A stretch of 64,000 bases of DNA from Chitinophaga japonensis (lineage in GTDB: Bacteria; Bacteroidota; Bacteroidia; Chitinophagales; Chitinophagaceae). The stretch lies in NCBI RefSeq assembly GCF_007830125.1, contig NZ_VLLG01000002.1, positions 1,868,550 through 1,932,549 on the forward strand. Direction: 5' to 3'. Shown piece after piece: positions 35,150 through 43,723 of the stretch. The translations under genes were made by a program, and so were the position numbers. Numbering within the stretch: the first letter of the stretch is position 1; each line of letters starts with the position of its first letter. The notes under the pieces were generated by a model. That model was not told the origin of the DNA. It did not search any database and saw nothing but the letters and a program-made list of their open reading frames with translations.

Positions 35150-38100
35150 ATGAAGCCAATGAAACCACTTTGCCTGCGGTTACTGCTCCTGCTGTGCGCA
35201 GGGCTCCCGGCCTATGGGCAGCGCACCTATGCGCCGCATTCGGTATTGGCGGCTGGTACCTGGTACCGGCTGGCAGTTACCCATCCCGGCATTTACAAGA
35301 TAACGGTAGCCCAGCTTGGCAGCATGGGCATTAATACGCAGGCGCTGCCGGCTGCCGCGGTGCGCATCTTTGGCGGCGGCGGGCAGATGCTCCCGGAAAA
35401 CAACGGCATCCCCCGGCATGACGATCTCCCGGAAACGGCCCTCCTGGCGGCCGACGGAGGAGACGGGCTGCTGAACGGCGAGGACTACGTGCTGTTCTAT
35501 GCGCCTGGCCCGCATGCCTGGGAGCGCCCGGCATCCTCCAATACCTTTACCCACCGGTATAATCTCTACAGTGACACCGCCTGGTATTTTATCACCATCG
35601 GGGAGCATGGCCGCCGCATAACGGCAGATGCGTCTTCCCCCCTTCCTACGGTGGAGGTGACCGCTTTTGATTACCGCGCTTTTTATGAGAAGGACAGCGT
35701 AAACCTGGTGAGCAGCGGCAAGCAGTGGTGGGGGCCCGTGTTCAGCAGCGCGCCCGGCAGCGCCCTTAGCCGGAATTATACCTTTACATTACCGGCCGCT
35801 CCTGTGGGGCCGGTGCAGGTAAGGGCCAGGGCGGCCGCTCGCAGTAACGGCAGCCGTTTTGATATCTCCGTCAGCCAGCAGGCAGCCGGCAGCCTGCACC
35901 TGGCGCCGGTGAGCGGCAATATCTTTGAAGCTTTCGCTATAGCTGCTACCGGCGCCTTCAGTGTCCCTGCCGCCAGCCCGCAAATAGAGATAGGAGTGCA
36001 GTTCTCCGGCGGCAATGGCAACCAGGGCTGGCTCGACTACCTGGAGCTGCAGGCCCGCTGCCCGCTGGTGTTGCCGGCGGGGGAGCCGCTCCTGTTCCGG
36101 GATGCGGCCAGTGCAGGCGCCGGCGCGGTAGCGCGCTTTACACTGGAGCAGGCCGGCGCCACCACCCAGGTATGGGACGTAACAGATGCCCTGCAGCCCG
36201 TACAGCTAAATGTGCAGCGCAGTGGCAGCCGCCTGCAGTTTGCACGCGACGCATCGGTGCTGCGGGAATACGCCGCTTTTGATCCCGCCCGGTTGCCGCA
36301 GCCAGCCTATGTTGGCACGACGCCCAACCAGGATCTGCACGCCACCCCGCCGGCGGACATGCTGATCATTACTACCGCGGCGCTGCGGCCTGCAGCAGAC
36401 CGGCTGGCAGCTTACCATACCGCGCATGACCAGCTCCGGGTGCAGGTGGCAGACGTGCAGGAGATCTATAATGAATTTGCATCCGGCTCCCCCGATCCTG
36501 CCGCTATCCGCGACTTTGTGAAAATGTGCTACGACAGGGGAAGCGGCACGGCAGCCCCCCGCTTCCTGCTCCTGTTCGGGGACGCATCCTTTGATTACAG
36601 GCATCGCCTGCAGGGAAATACCAATGAGGTGCCTACCTGGCAGAGCGAGGCCTCCCTGGACCTGATCAATTCCTATCCCTCCGATGATTTCTTCGGCTTC
36701 CTGGACGATGCGGACGATATTACGGACATCAATGCGCCTAACCAGTTGGACATCGCCATAGGCCGCCTGCCGGTGCAAACGCTTACCCAGGCGCAGCAGG
36801 CGGTGGATAAGATCACGGGATATCACGATACGGCCAACTTCGGCCCCTGGCGCAACCGCCTCACTTTTGTAGCAGATGACGGGGACGATCACCTGCACTT
36901 GCAGGATGCGGAGGCCGTCAGCGCGGTGGCCGGGCAAAGCTGGCCGGGAGGCATCCAGGACAAGATCTACCTGGACGCCTATCCCAAAGTGCCATCGGCC
37001 GGCGGCAGCCGCTACCCCGAAGCGAACAGCGAGATACAGCGCCATATGCATAATGGCAACCTGGTATGGAACTATACCGGGCATGGCAGCTATTCGCGCC
37101 TGGCGGAGGAAGTAGTGGTAGACGCCACTACTATCCGGGACTGGGACAATGCCGGCCGCCTGCCCCTGATGATCACCGCTACCTGCGATTTTGCGCCTTT
37201 CGACAACCCGGGCTACACCTCGCTGGGCGAGCAACTGCTGTTGCAGCAGGAAGGCGGGGCCATTGCGCTGATGACCACCACCCGCGCGGTATTCGCCTAC
37301 TCCAACCGGGTGATGAACGCCAATTACCTGCAGGTGGCCTTCACGCCGCTGGCAAACGGCCGTATGCCTACCCTGGGCGAAGCGGCCATGCTGGCAAAGA
37401 ACCTTACCTATGCCAGCTACAGCGATGTGGCCAACAACCGCAAGTTCCAGCTACTGGGAGACCCGGCCCTCACGCTGGCCTTCCCGCAATACCGGGTGAT
37501 AACGGATTCCATTAACGGTAACGATGTGCAAACGGTAACGGATACCCTGAAAGCGCTGGGCAAGTATGTGATAAAAGGCCATATTGCCGATGCGCAGGGC
37601 CAGCCGGTAACGGACTTTAACGGCACTTTGGACATAACCGTGTATGACAAGCCGGCAACGCTCCGCACCCTGGGTAATGACGCCGGCAGCGGCCCTGCAG
37701 ATTACACACTGCAGCAGCAGGTGCTGTTCAGGGGCCGGCAAAGCGTGCAGAACGGGCAGTTCAGTTGCACCTTCATGGTGCCGAAAGATATAGATTACCG
37801 CCCCGGCGCCGGCAAGATCAGCTACTATGCAGCAGCAGCGCAGGCGGATGCCGGCGGCTGGTTTAACGGCTACCAGGTAGGCGGCACGGCCGCTGATCCC
37901 GCTACGGATACTACGGGGCCGCATATACAGGCTTTCCTGGAGACGGAGCTGTTCCGCAACGGGAGCATTACCGGCCCGGACCCGGTACTGTACGTAAAGC
38001 TGCACGACAGCAGCGGGATCAATACTTCCGGCTACGGCATCGGGCATGATATGGTAGCGGAACTGGATTCCTCCGGTCAGTATTATGTGCTGAATGATTG

Positions 38101-38560
38101 CTATACGGCCTCGCTGGACGATTTCCGGAGCGGCGTCATACAATACCCGTTGTACAACCTGCCGGAAGGCCCGCATGTGCTGACAATAAAAGCCTGGGAT
38201 ACCTACAACAACTCGGGTACGGCCATTTTACATTTTACAGTGATAAAGTCCTCCACGCTGGCAGTGCGGGAAGTGGGCAATTATCCGAACCCTTTTTCCG
38301 CTGAAACCCGGTTTTTCTTTACGCATAATCAACAGGGGCAGCTACTGGACGTAATTTTACAGGTTTTTACCAGCCAGGGCCAACTGGTAAAAACAAAACG
38401 GGAAACAATAAATGCTACCGGCAGCCGTTATGATGGCATGCTTTGGAATGGAACGGCCGACTCCGGTGCGAAGTTACCCCCTGGTATCTATTTTTACAGG
38501 ATAACTGTCAGCACGAATAAAAACACCAAAATTTCGGGTGGAAAACTCATCTTATTCTAA
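35150..38560 (+). CDS. porU: Type IX secretion system C-terminal signal peptidase/sortase PorU
   Basis: This 1136-residue protein has a signal peptide, an N-terminal region (AAGTWYRLAVTHPGIYKITV) and a gingipain-type C25 peptidase domain. Catalytic residues are visible as His in WNYTGHGSYSRLAEE and Cys in MITATCDFAPFDNPGY. PorU cuts the C-terminal sorting signal of exported proteins and attaches them to the surface. Its own C-terminus (NYPNPFSAETRFFF ... PPGIYFYRI) resembles such a sorting domain. It is followed by porV and lies divergent from gldJ, the usual arrangement. Confidence 0.95.
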   Translation: MKPMKPLCLRLLLLLCAGLPAYGQRTYAPHSVLAAGTWYRLAVTHPGIYKITVAQLGSMGINTQALPAAAVRIFGGGGQMLPENNGIPRHDDLPETALLAADGGDGLLNGEDYVLFYAPGPHAWERPASSNTFTHRYNLYSDTAWYFITIGEHGRRITADASSPLPTVEVTAFDYRAFYEKDSVNLVSSGKQWWGPVFSSAPGSALSRNYTFTLPAAPVGPVQVRARAAARSNGSRFDISVSQQAAGSLHLAPVSGNIFEAFAIAATGAFSVPAASPQIEIGVQFSGGNGNQGWLDYLELQARCPLVLPAGEPLLFRDAASAGAGAVARFTLEQAGATTQVWDVTDALQPVQLNVQRSGSRLQFARDASVLREYAAFDPARLPQPAYVGTTPNQDLHATPPADMLIITTAALRPAADRLAAYHTAHDQLRVQVADVQEIYNEFASGSPDPAAIRDFVKMCYDRGSGTAAPRFLLLFGDASFDYRHRLQGNTNEVPTWQSEASLDLINSYPSDDFFGFLDDADDITDINAPNQLDIAIGRLPVQTLTQAQQAVDKITGYHDTANFGPWRNRLTFVADDGDDHLHLQDAEAVSAVAGQSWPGGIQDKIYLDAYPKVPSAGGSRYPEANSEIQRHMHNGNLVWNYTGHGSYSRLAEEVVVDATTIRDWDNAGRLPLMITATCDFAPFDNPGYTSLGEQLLLQQEGGAIALMTTTRAVFAYSNRVMNANYLQVAFTPLANGRMPTLGEAAMLAKNLTYASYSDVANNRKFQLLGDPALTLAFPQYRVITDSINGNDVQTVTDTLKALGKYVIKGHIADAQGQPVTDFNGTLDITVYDKPATLRTLGNDAGSGPADYTLQQQVLFRGRQSVQNGQFSCTFMVPKDIDYRPGAGKISYYAAAAQADAGGWFNGYQVGGTAADPATDTTGPHIQAFLETELFRNGSITGPDPVLYVKLHDSSGINTSGYGIGHDMVAELDSSGQYYVLNDCYTASLDDFRSGVIQYPLYNLPEGPHVLTIKAWDTYNNSGTAILHFTVIKSSTLAVREVGNYPNPFSAETRFFFTHNQQGQLLDVILQVFTSQGQLVKTKRETINATGSRYDGMLWNGTADSGAKLPPGIYFYRITVSTNKNTKISGGKLILF

Positions 38561-38667
38561 AACCTATGCAAAAAAACACTAATTTCAGCATCCCTAGCCA
38601 GGCCCCTTTTCTTGATTATTTTAAATTAGGCGTTATTTTTACATCTTATTTCAAATATAAAAATTAC

Positions 38668-39834
38668 ATGATCCGTAAGGTAACATTGAGCCTCGTGTTC
38701 ATTCTTTGTACTTTCATCTGTTTAAAAACCTCAGCACAGATAAATACAGGCGATCTTGATGGCCGTACCAATACCATCAATACAGCGGTGCCATTCCTGC
38801 GGATCTCCCCGGACGCCCGGAGCGGCGCCATGGGCGATGTGGGCGTAGCCCTTTCCCCGGACGCCAACGCCAACTACTGGAACCTGTCAAAACTGGCCTT
38901 TGCACCTAACAGGGCCGCTGTATCCGTTACCTATACGCCCTGGCTGAAAGAGCTGGTGAATGACGTGTTCCTGGCCAATGTAAGCGGCTATTACAAGCTG
39001 GATGATTACCAGACGCTGGGCGCTTCCCTGCGTTACTTTTCCCTGGGCACCATCAACTTTACGGATATCACCGGTATGCCCACTTACGACTACCGCCCCC
39101 GTGAATATGCTTTTGACGCCGGCTATGCCCGTAAATTATCAGAGAACTGGTCTTTGGGCCTGGCCCTCCGTTATATTTACTCCAACCTGGCCAGCGGTGA
39201 TATCAATGGCCGCGTGATCCGCCCCGGTAAAGCCTTTGCAGGCGATGTGAGCGCCTTCTACACCAAGGAGATCGAAAAGGACGATGGTAACGTGAATACC
39301 TGGAACTTCGGGGTGGCTATCACCAACATCGGCACCAAAATATCCTACACCCAGTCCGCGCAGTATAAAGATTTCATTCCCACCAACCTGGGTATAGGCA
39401 CCGCTTACACCCTGGGCCTGGACGAGTATAACAAGGTCACTTTTGCCCTGGACATCAACAAGCTGCTGGTGCCTACGCCGGACAGCACGGGCGCCTACCG
39501 CGAAAAGGGCGTGGTGGAATCCATTTTCTCCTCTTTCGGCGATGCCCCCGGCGGTTTCAGCGAAGAGCTGAAGGAGCTGATGTTCTCTTTGGGCGCGGAA
39601 TACTGGTATAATAATATGTTTGCCGTGAGGGCCGGTTATTATAACGAGAACAAATACAAAGGGAACCGGAAATACTTTACCGCCGGCGTAGGAATAAAAT
39701 ACGATGTTTTCAACCTGAACTTTTCTTACCTGGTGCCTTCCGGCACCGGTATACAACGCAACCCGCTTTCCAACACCCTGCGCTTTACCCTGAGCTTTGA
39801 CCTGGGCGGGAGCGACGAGTACAGCAACTGGTAG
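38668..39834 (+). CDS. porV: Type IX secretion outer-membrane protein PorV (LptO)
   Basis: From the ATG at 38668 the product is 388 residues: signal peptide (MIRKVTLSLVFILCTFICLKTSA), then a FadL-like beta-barrel with LRISPDARSGAMGDVGVALS and NYWNLSKLAFAPN, typical of PorV. PorV shuttles type IX substrates from the translocon to PorU. It follows porU by about 107 bases. A longer frame begins at 38566 but lacks signal-peptide character. Confidence 0.95.
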   Translation: MIRKVTLSLVFILCTFICLKTSAQINTGDLDGRTNTINTAVPFLRISPDARSGAMGDVGVALSPDANANYWNLSKLAFAPNRAAVSVTYTPWLKELVNDVFLANVSGYYKLDDYQTLGASLRYFSLGTINFTDITGMPTYDYRPREYAFDAGYARKLSENWSLGLALRYIYSNLASGDINGRVIRPGKAFAGDVSAFYTKEIEKDDGNVNTWNFGVAITNIGTKISYTQSAQYKDFIPTNLGIGTAYTLGLDEYNKVTFALDINKLLVPTPDSTGAYREKGVVESIFSSFGDAPGGFSEELKELMFSLGAEYWYNNMFAVRAGYYNENKYKGNRKYFTAGVGIKYDVFNLNFSYLVPSGTGIQRNPLSNTLRFTLSFDLGGSDEYSNW

Positions 39835-39837
39835 ATA

Positions 39838-40323
39838 ATGGCTAAAATACGCATAGGACAAGGAATAGATTTTCATCAGCTTACGGAAGGGCGGGCGTTC
39901 TGGCTGGGCGGCGTAGCCGTGCCGCATCATAAGGGCGCCCTGGGCCACAGCGATGCCGATGTGCTGCTGCACGCCATTTGCGACGCCATGCTGGGCGCGC
40001 TGGGGCTGGGTGATATCGGCGTGCATTTCCCGGATACAGATAATGCTTATAAGAATATAGACAGCAAGATACTCCTGGAGCGCTGTGCCGCGCTGATTGC
40101 CGGAAAAGGCTACCAGGTAGTGAATGTAGACAGCACCCTTTGCCTGCAGGCGCCCAAAATAAAACCATATGTGCCGCAAATGCAGGAAGTGATCGCCCGT
40201 ATCCTGCATATTACTACTGCAGACGTATCCATCAAGGCCACCACTACCGAAAAGCTGGGCTTTGTAGGCCGGGAAGAAGGGGTAGTGGCGCTGGCCTCCG
40301 TTTTACTGGAACAGCAAGACTGA
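39838..40323 (+). CDS. ispF: 2-C-methyl-D-erythritol 2,4-cyclodiphosphate synthase
   Basis: This MEP-pathway enzyme releases CMP to form the cyclic diphosphate. It is 161 residues, as usual, with GQGIDFHQLTEGRAFWLGG (zinc ligands Asp and His), HHKGALGHSDADVLLHA and the C-terminal TTTEKLGFVGREEGV. It starts 3 bases after porV, so it is probably in the porU-porV transcript. The only ATG in context is used. Confidence 0.96.
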   Translation: MAKIRIGQGIDFHQLTEGRAFWLGGVAVPHHKGALGHSDADVLLHAICDAMLGALGLGDIGVHFPDTDNAYKNIDSKILLERCAALIAGKGYQVVNVDSTLCLQAPKIKPYVPQMQEVIARILHITTADVSIKATTTEKLGFVGREEGVVALASVLLEQQD

Positions 40324-40330
40324 ATAGCCT

Positions 40331-40441
40331 GAAATGTAAACTACTGTGCCACAAATGTTAAAGTAAAGCAAATGTTTTGCATTTGTGCAGGTATCCTTCC
40401 ACTTTAACATTTGAAATGTAGTATTTTACATTTTACATTTC
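40331..40441. repeat. Three-tier nested inverted repeat of AAATGT words
   Basis: Outer arms GAAATGTAAACTAC (40331-40344) and GTAGTATTTTACATTTTACATTTC (part; 40418-40441); middle arms CAAATGTTAAAGT (40352-40364) and ACTTTAACATTTG (40401-40413), 13 perfect pairs; inner arms CAAATG and CATTTG (40369-40385). All three tiers use the same word. Confidence 0.85.
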
Positions 40442-40450
40442 AATCATGGT

Positions 40451-40458
40451 TATCTTTG
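40451..40458 (+). promoter_or_regulatory. TATCTTTG box just before dut
   Basis: A good TAnnTTTG box ends 4 bases before the dut ATG, which would make the transcript leaderless or nearly so. No TTG element is seen at the proper distance. Confidence 0.35.
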
Positions 40459-40462
40459 TCAA

Positions 40463-40906
40463 ATGGCTGAAATAATAGTAAAGATCATTAACCGGTCGGC
40501 CAACCCGCTGCCGTCCTATGCTACGGCCGATGCAGCCGGCATGGATCTGCGGGCGCACCTGGAAACGGCTGTCACCCTGCAGCCCCTGGAAAGGACGCTG
40601 CTGCCTACCGGCCTGTTTATGGAGCTGCCGGCAGGTTACGAGGCCCAGGTAAGGCCCCGCAGCGGCCTGGCTATCAAGCAGGGCCTGACCCTGCTCAACA
40701 CCCCTGGCACGATAGATGCGGATTACAGGGGAGAGATCAAGGTGATTATCATTAACTTGTCCAATGAACCGCAAACAATAGCGCCCGGCGACCGCATTGC
40801 GCAAATGGTGGTTTCGCCTGTTACGCAGGTAAAGCTGGAAGCCGTGGAAATATTAACAACAACGGAAAGAGGGAACGGTGGTTTCGGGCATACCGGAAAA
40901 TCCTGA
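40463..40906 (+). CDS. dut: Deoxyuridine 5'-triphosphate nucleotidohydrolase
   Basis: This 147-residue enzyme hydrolyses dUTP to dUMP, keeping uracil out of DNA and feeding dTMP synthesis. The five trimeric dUTPase motifs are present: ADAAGMDLRA, RPRSGLAIKQG, NTPGTIDADYRGEI, PGDRIAQMVV and ERGNGGFGHTG. It begins after the nested repeat and ends 3 bases before the TPR gene, which is thus co-transcribed. Confidence 0.97.
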   Translation: MAEIIVKIINRSANPLPSYATADAAGMDLRAHLETAVTLQPLERTLLPTGLFMELPAGYEAQVRPRSGLAIKQGLTLLNTPGTIDADYRGEIKVIIINLSNEPQTIAPGDRIAQMVVSPVTQVKLEAVEILTTTERGNGGFGHTGKS

Positions 40907-40909
40907 GGA

Positions 40910-42649
40910 ATGCGTGTATTATTAACCGTTATAGGTTTGGGATGCGTGCTGGCCTGGTGCGCGTGCAGTGGTCCGAAGCACACGGCTGCAGGGAATGTGT
41001 ATGCCATTAAAGACCCTACCCTGCTGCAGCAGCGGACAGACAGCCTCTTCTTTGCCGCACAGCGGTCCAAGATGCTGGGCGATTATAAGACCGCCATCAC
41101 CCAGTTCTCCGACTACCTGCGCCTGAACAGGCACAATCCTACGGTTTATTACGAGCTTTCCCGCCTCTTCATGGAAGTGAACAACCCGGCCTACGCCCTG
41201 GGCTTTGCCCGGCGGGCCGCTGCCATGGATACTTCCAACCGCTGGTTCCAGTTGGCCCTGGCCGATGCCCTGGGCATAAACGGGCAGTTTGACAGCGCCG
41301 CCGCCGTGTACGCACGCCTGAGCCGCCAGTATCCTGAAAGCGAGGATTACCTTTTCAATAAAGCCATGCTCCTGTCCAAAGCAGGGAAAATAGATGATGC
41401 GCTGGCCGTGCTGAACCAACTGGAAGAGAAAACCGGCATAGTGGAAGAGCTGATATACCAGAAGCAGCGCCTGCTGCTGAAGCAGAGCAAAGTGGATGCC
41501 GCCGCCGCTGAAATACGCAAGCTGATAGACCAGTACCCCCAGGAGCTGCGCTACTACCAGTTGCTGGCGGAAGTGTATGACGCCAACGACCGCGTGAAGG
41601 AAGCTTCCGCGGTGTACCAGTATATACTGGACCGCGATTCCAGCAATGCGCGCTCCATGATAGCGCTGGCCAACTATGCCAAGCAGCGCGGCGACAGCGC
41701 CACTTACTGGCAATACCTGACACGCGCTTTTTCCAATCCCTATTATAGTATTGACGAGAAAGTAGCCTTTGTATATCCTTACCTGCAGATGCTGCAACTG
41801 GACAGCTCCAAGCTGCAGGAAGGGCTGCAGCTCACGCGTCTCGTAATAAAGGCGCACCCAACGGAGGCCAAGGCCTATGCCCTGCAGGCAGATATGTACT
41901 CGCAGGCGGATATCCTGGACAGTGCGCTGGTCAATTACAGGAAAGCCATCAGCCTGGACTCGTCCCGTTTTTCCGTATGGTACCAGCTTATGTGGATCTA
42001 TTCCCGGCTGGACAACCCTGCGGAGCTGCTGAAAGCCGGTAAGGTGGTTACCGAGCGTTTCCCGGAAGAGTTCATGGGCTTTTACTTCAAAGGAGTAGCC
42101 TGCTACCTGCTGCAGCAATACCCCGACGCCATCGGTTCGCTGAAAAAAGCACTGACCCTGGGTAACGGGGATAAACGGTTCCTGGGGGATGTATACTCCC
42201 TGCTGGGAGATGCTTATCATGCCATCGGGCAGCACCCGCAATCGGACAGCAGCTACGAACATGCGCTGACCCTGCGCCCGGATGATGCCGTAGTGCTGAA
42301 TAATTACAGTTACTACCTGTCACTGCGGGGAGAGCAACTGGAAAAGGCGGAGCGTATGTCGCGCCGCTCCCTGGAGCTGGAGCCCGGCAGCGCCACTTAC
42401 ATGGATACTTATGCCTGGATATTGTTCCGCCTCGGGAAATATGAGCAGGCCAGGCAGTGGATAGAAAGAGCCCTGGAGGACCCCGAGGCACAGAAAGACC
42501 CTAACGTGCTGGAGCACTACGGGGATATTTTATTTAACCTGAAAGATGTAGCCGGCGCATTGGAGTACTGGCAGCGGGCCAGGGAAAAGGGGGCTTCCTC
42601 TGTTGGTCTGGCCAGGAAGATCGCCGAAAAACGATACATTGATCTATAG
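40910..42649 (+). CDS. TPR-repeat lipoprotein
   Basis: This 579-residue protein has an N-terminal lipoprotein-like signal (MRVLLTVIGLGCVLAWCACSG) and about a dozen TPR units through its length, e.g. GDYKTAITQFSDYLRLNRHN and FKGVACYLLQQYPDAIGSLK. It probably acts as a periplasm-facing scaffold. It starts 3 bases after dut, and the next genes are a DUF4292 lipoprotein and an EnvC-like protein, a run that looks envelope-related. No precise partner is known. Confidence 0.85.
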   Translation: MRVLLTVIGLGCVLAWCACSGPKHTAAGNVYAIKDPTLLQQRTDSLFFAAQRSKMLGDYKTAITQFSDYLRLNRHNPTVYYELSRLFMEVNNPAYALGFARRAAAMDTSNRWFQLALADALGINGQFDSAAAVYARLSRQYPESEDYLFNKAMLLSKAGKIDDALAVLNQLEEKTGIVEELIYQKQRLLLKQSKVDAAAAEIRKLIDQYPQELRYYQLLAEVYDANDRVKEASAVYQYILDRDSSNARSMIALANYAKQRGDSATYWQYLTRAFSNPYYSIDEKVAFVYPYLQMLQLDSSKLQEGLQLTRLVIKAHPTEAKAYALQADMYSQADILDSALVNYRKAISLDSSRFSVWYQLMWIYSRLDNPAELLKAGKVVTERFPEEFMGFYFKGVACYLLQQYPDAIGSLKKALTLGNGDKRFLGDVYSLLGDAYHAIGQHPQSDSSYEHALTLRPDDAVVLNNYSYYLSLRGEQLEKAERMSRRSLELEPGSATYMDTYAWILFRLGKYEQARQWIERALEDPEAQKDPNVLEHYGDILFNLKDVAGALEYWQRAREKGASSVGLARKIAEKRYIDL

Positions 42650-42651
42650 TT

Positions 42652-42746
42652 ACGCAGAAAGCCTAAAGCAGAAAGCTGCCTGTAGCGAATCTGTCCGCAG
42701 CAATCAGCTTCGTAGCTTTCTGCTTTAGGCTTTAAGCTTTCTGCGT
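42652..42746. repeat. CAGAAAGC/CTAAAGC word inverted repeat
   Basis: AAAGCCTAAAGCAGAAAGCT (42658-42677) pairs perfectly over 20 bases with the arm at 42714-42733. Extra word copies (ACGCAGAAAGC; AAGCTTTCTGCGT) lie outside on both sides. Confidence 0.88.
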
Positions 42747-42759
42747 TTAGCCAAAGAAT

Positions 42760-43575
42760 ATGAAGCAAATTGTTTTATCAGGAATAGCCGGTCTTATATT
42801 ATTAGCGTCATGCAGGCATACGCGCGAGGTAGCACGCACTCCCTTCCCGGTAACAGACACTGCCGGCGTTGCAAAAAGTGACAGCGCTGCAGCCGGTACG
42901 CCGGCCCCCGGCCACCTGCTGGCCGGCATACAGAAAAACCACATTGACTTTACTACTTTTTCTGCCAAGCTGAAAATAGATTTTGAGAATGACCGGCAGC
43001 GCCAGCAGAATATCAGCACCAACATCCGGATGCAGAAGGACAGTGTGATATGGATCTCTGTATCCGCGCCCATCATTGGGGAAGTGGCGCGCGCCATCAT
43101 TACGCCGGACAGCCTGAAGGCCTATGACAAGTTCAACAAGAAACTGTACCTGCGCGCCTTGAGCGATGCCAAAGACCTGCTGAACATACCGTTTGATTTC
43201 AGCACCCTGCAGGATATGATCATTGGCAACCCGGTGTTTTTAACAGACTCCATCTACCAGGTGGTGGCCACCCCGGCCATTATCTCCTTCAGTTGCGACA
43301 GCAGCCTGTATACCAGCCTTTTCAATGTGTTTGCAGATGATTACCTGCTGCAGCAGAGCAAGGTAATGGACAAGGACAGCATCCGCCACCGTTCCTGCGA
43401 GCTTACCTATGGAGAGTATAAGGAGGTGGCCGGCCACCGGTTCCCGACCCGCCGGCGCATTTTTGTGGAGGAGCAGCGCATTACCCGTATCGCGATGGAT
43501 TTTAACCGCATGGATTTTGACCAGCCGCTGAGCTTTCCTTTCAATGTGCCTGTGTCCGGTTATACAAGGGAATAA
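42760..43575 (+). CDS. DUF4292 lipoprotein
   Basis: This 271-residue protein has a lipoprotein signal (LILLASCRHTREVA) and the DUF4292 body: DFTTFSAKLKIDFENDRQRQ, KDSVIWISVSAPIIGEVARA, and DDYLLQQSKVMDK. The family is Bacteroidota-specific and has a LolA/LolB-like appearance, so lipid or lipoprotein handling is possible but unproven. It lies between the TPR and EnvC-like genes, and both of its flanks are word repeats. Confidence 0.88.
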   Translation: MKQIVLSGIAGLILLASCRHTREVARTPFPVTDTAGVAKSDSAAAGTPAPGHLLAGIQKNHIDFTTFSAKLKIDFENDRQRQQNISTNIRMQKDSVIWISVSAPIIGEVARAIITPDSLKAYDKFNKKLYLRALSDAKDLLNIPFDFSTLQDMIIGNPVFLTDSIYQVVATPAIISFSCDSSLYTSLFNVFADDYLLQQSKVMDKDSIRHRSCELTYGEYKEVAGHRFPTRRRIFVEEQRITRIAMDFNRMDFDQPLSFPFNVPVSGYTRE

Positions 43576-43712
43576 AATTCCAAATTCCAAGGTCCAAATT
43601 CCAAACTGAATGTAATCGCCTGGCTACTTGATAATAATTCAGCAGTATGGGAAGCCTGCCTGAATTTTGGAATTTGGGTTTTGGAATTTGGAATTTCTGG
43701 AATTTGGAATTT
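43576..43712. repeat. AAATTCC word repeat with inverted copies
   Basis: AAATTCCAAATTCCAAGG and AAATTCCAAACTG to 43612 are mirrored by GGAATTTGG variations at 43662-43712. It starts directly after the stop codon at 43573-43575. It is the same word family as at 28657-28778. Confidence 0.85.
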
Positions 43713-43723
43713 AACTTTAACAA

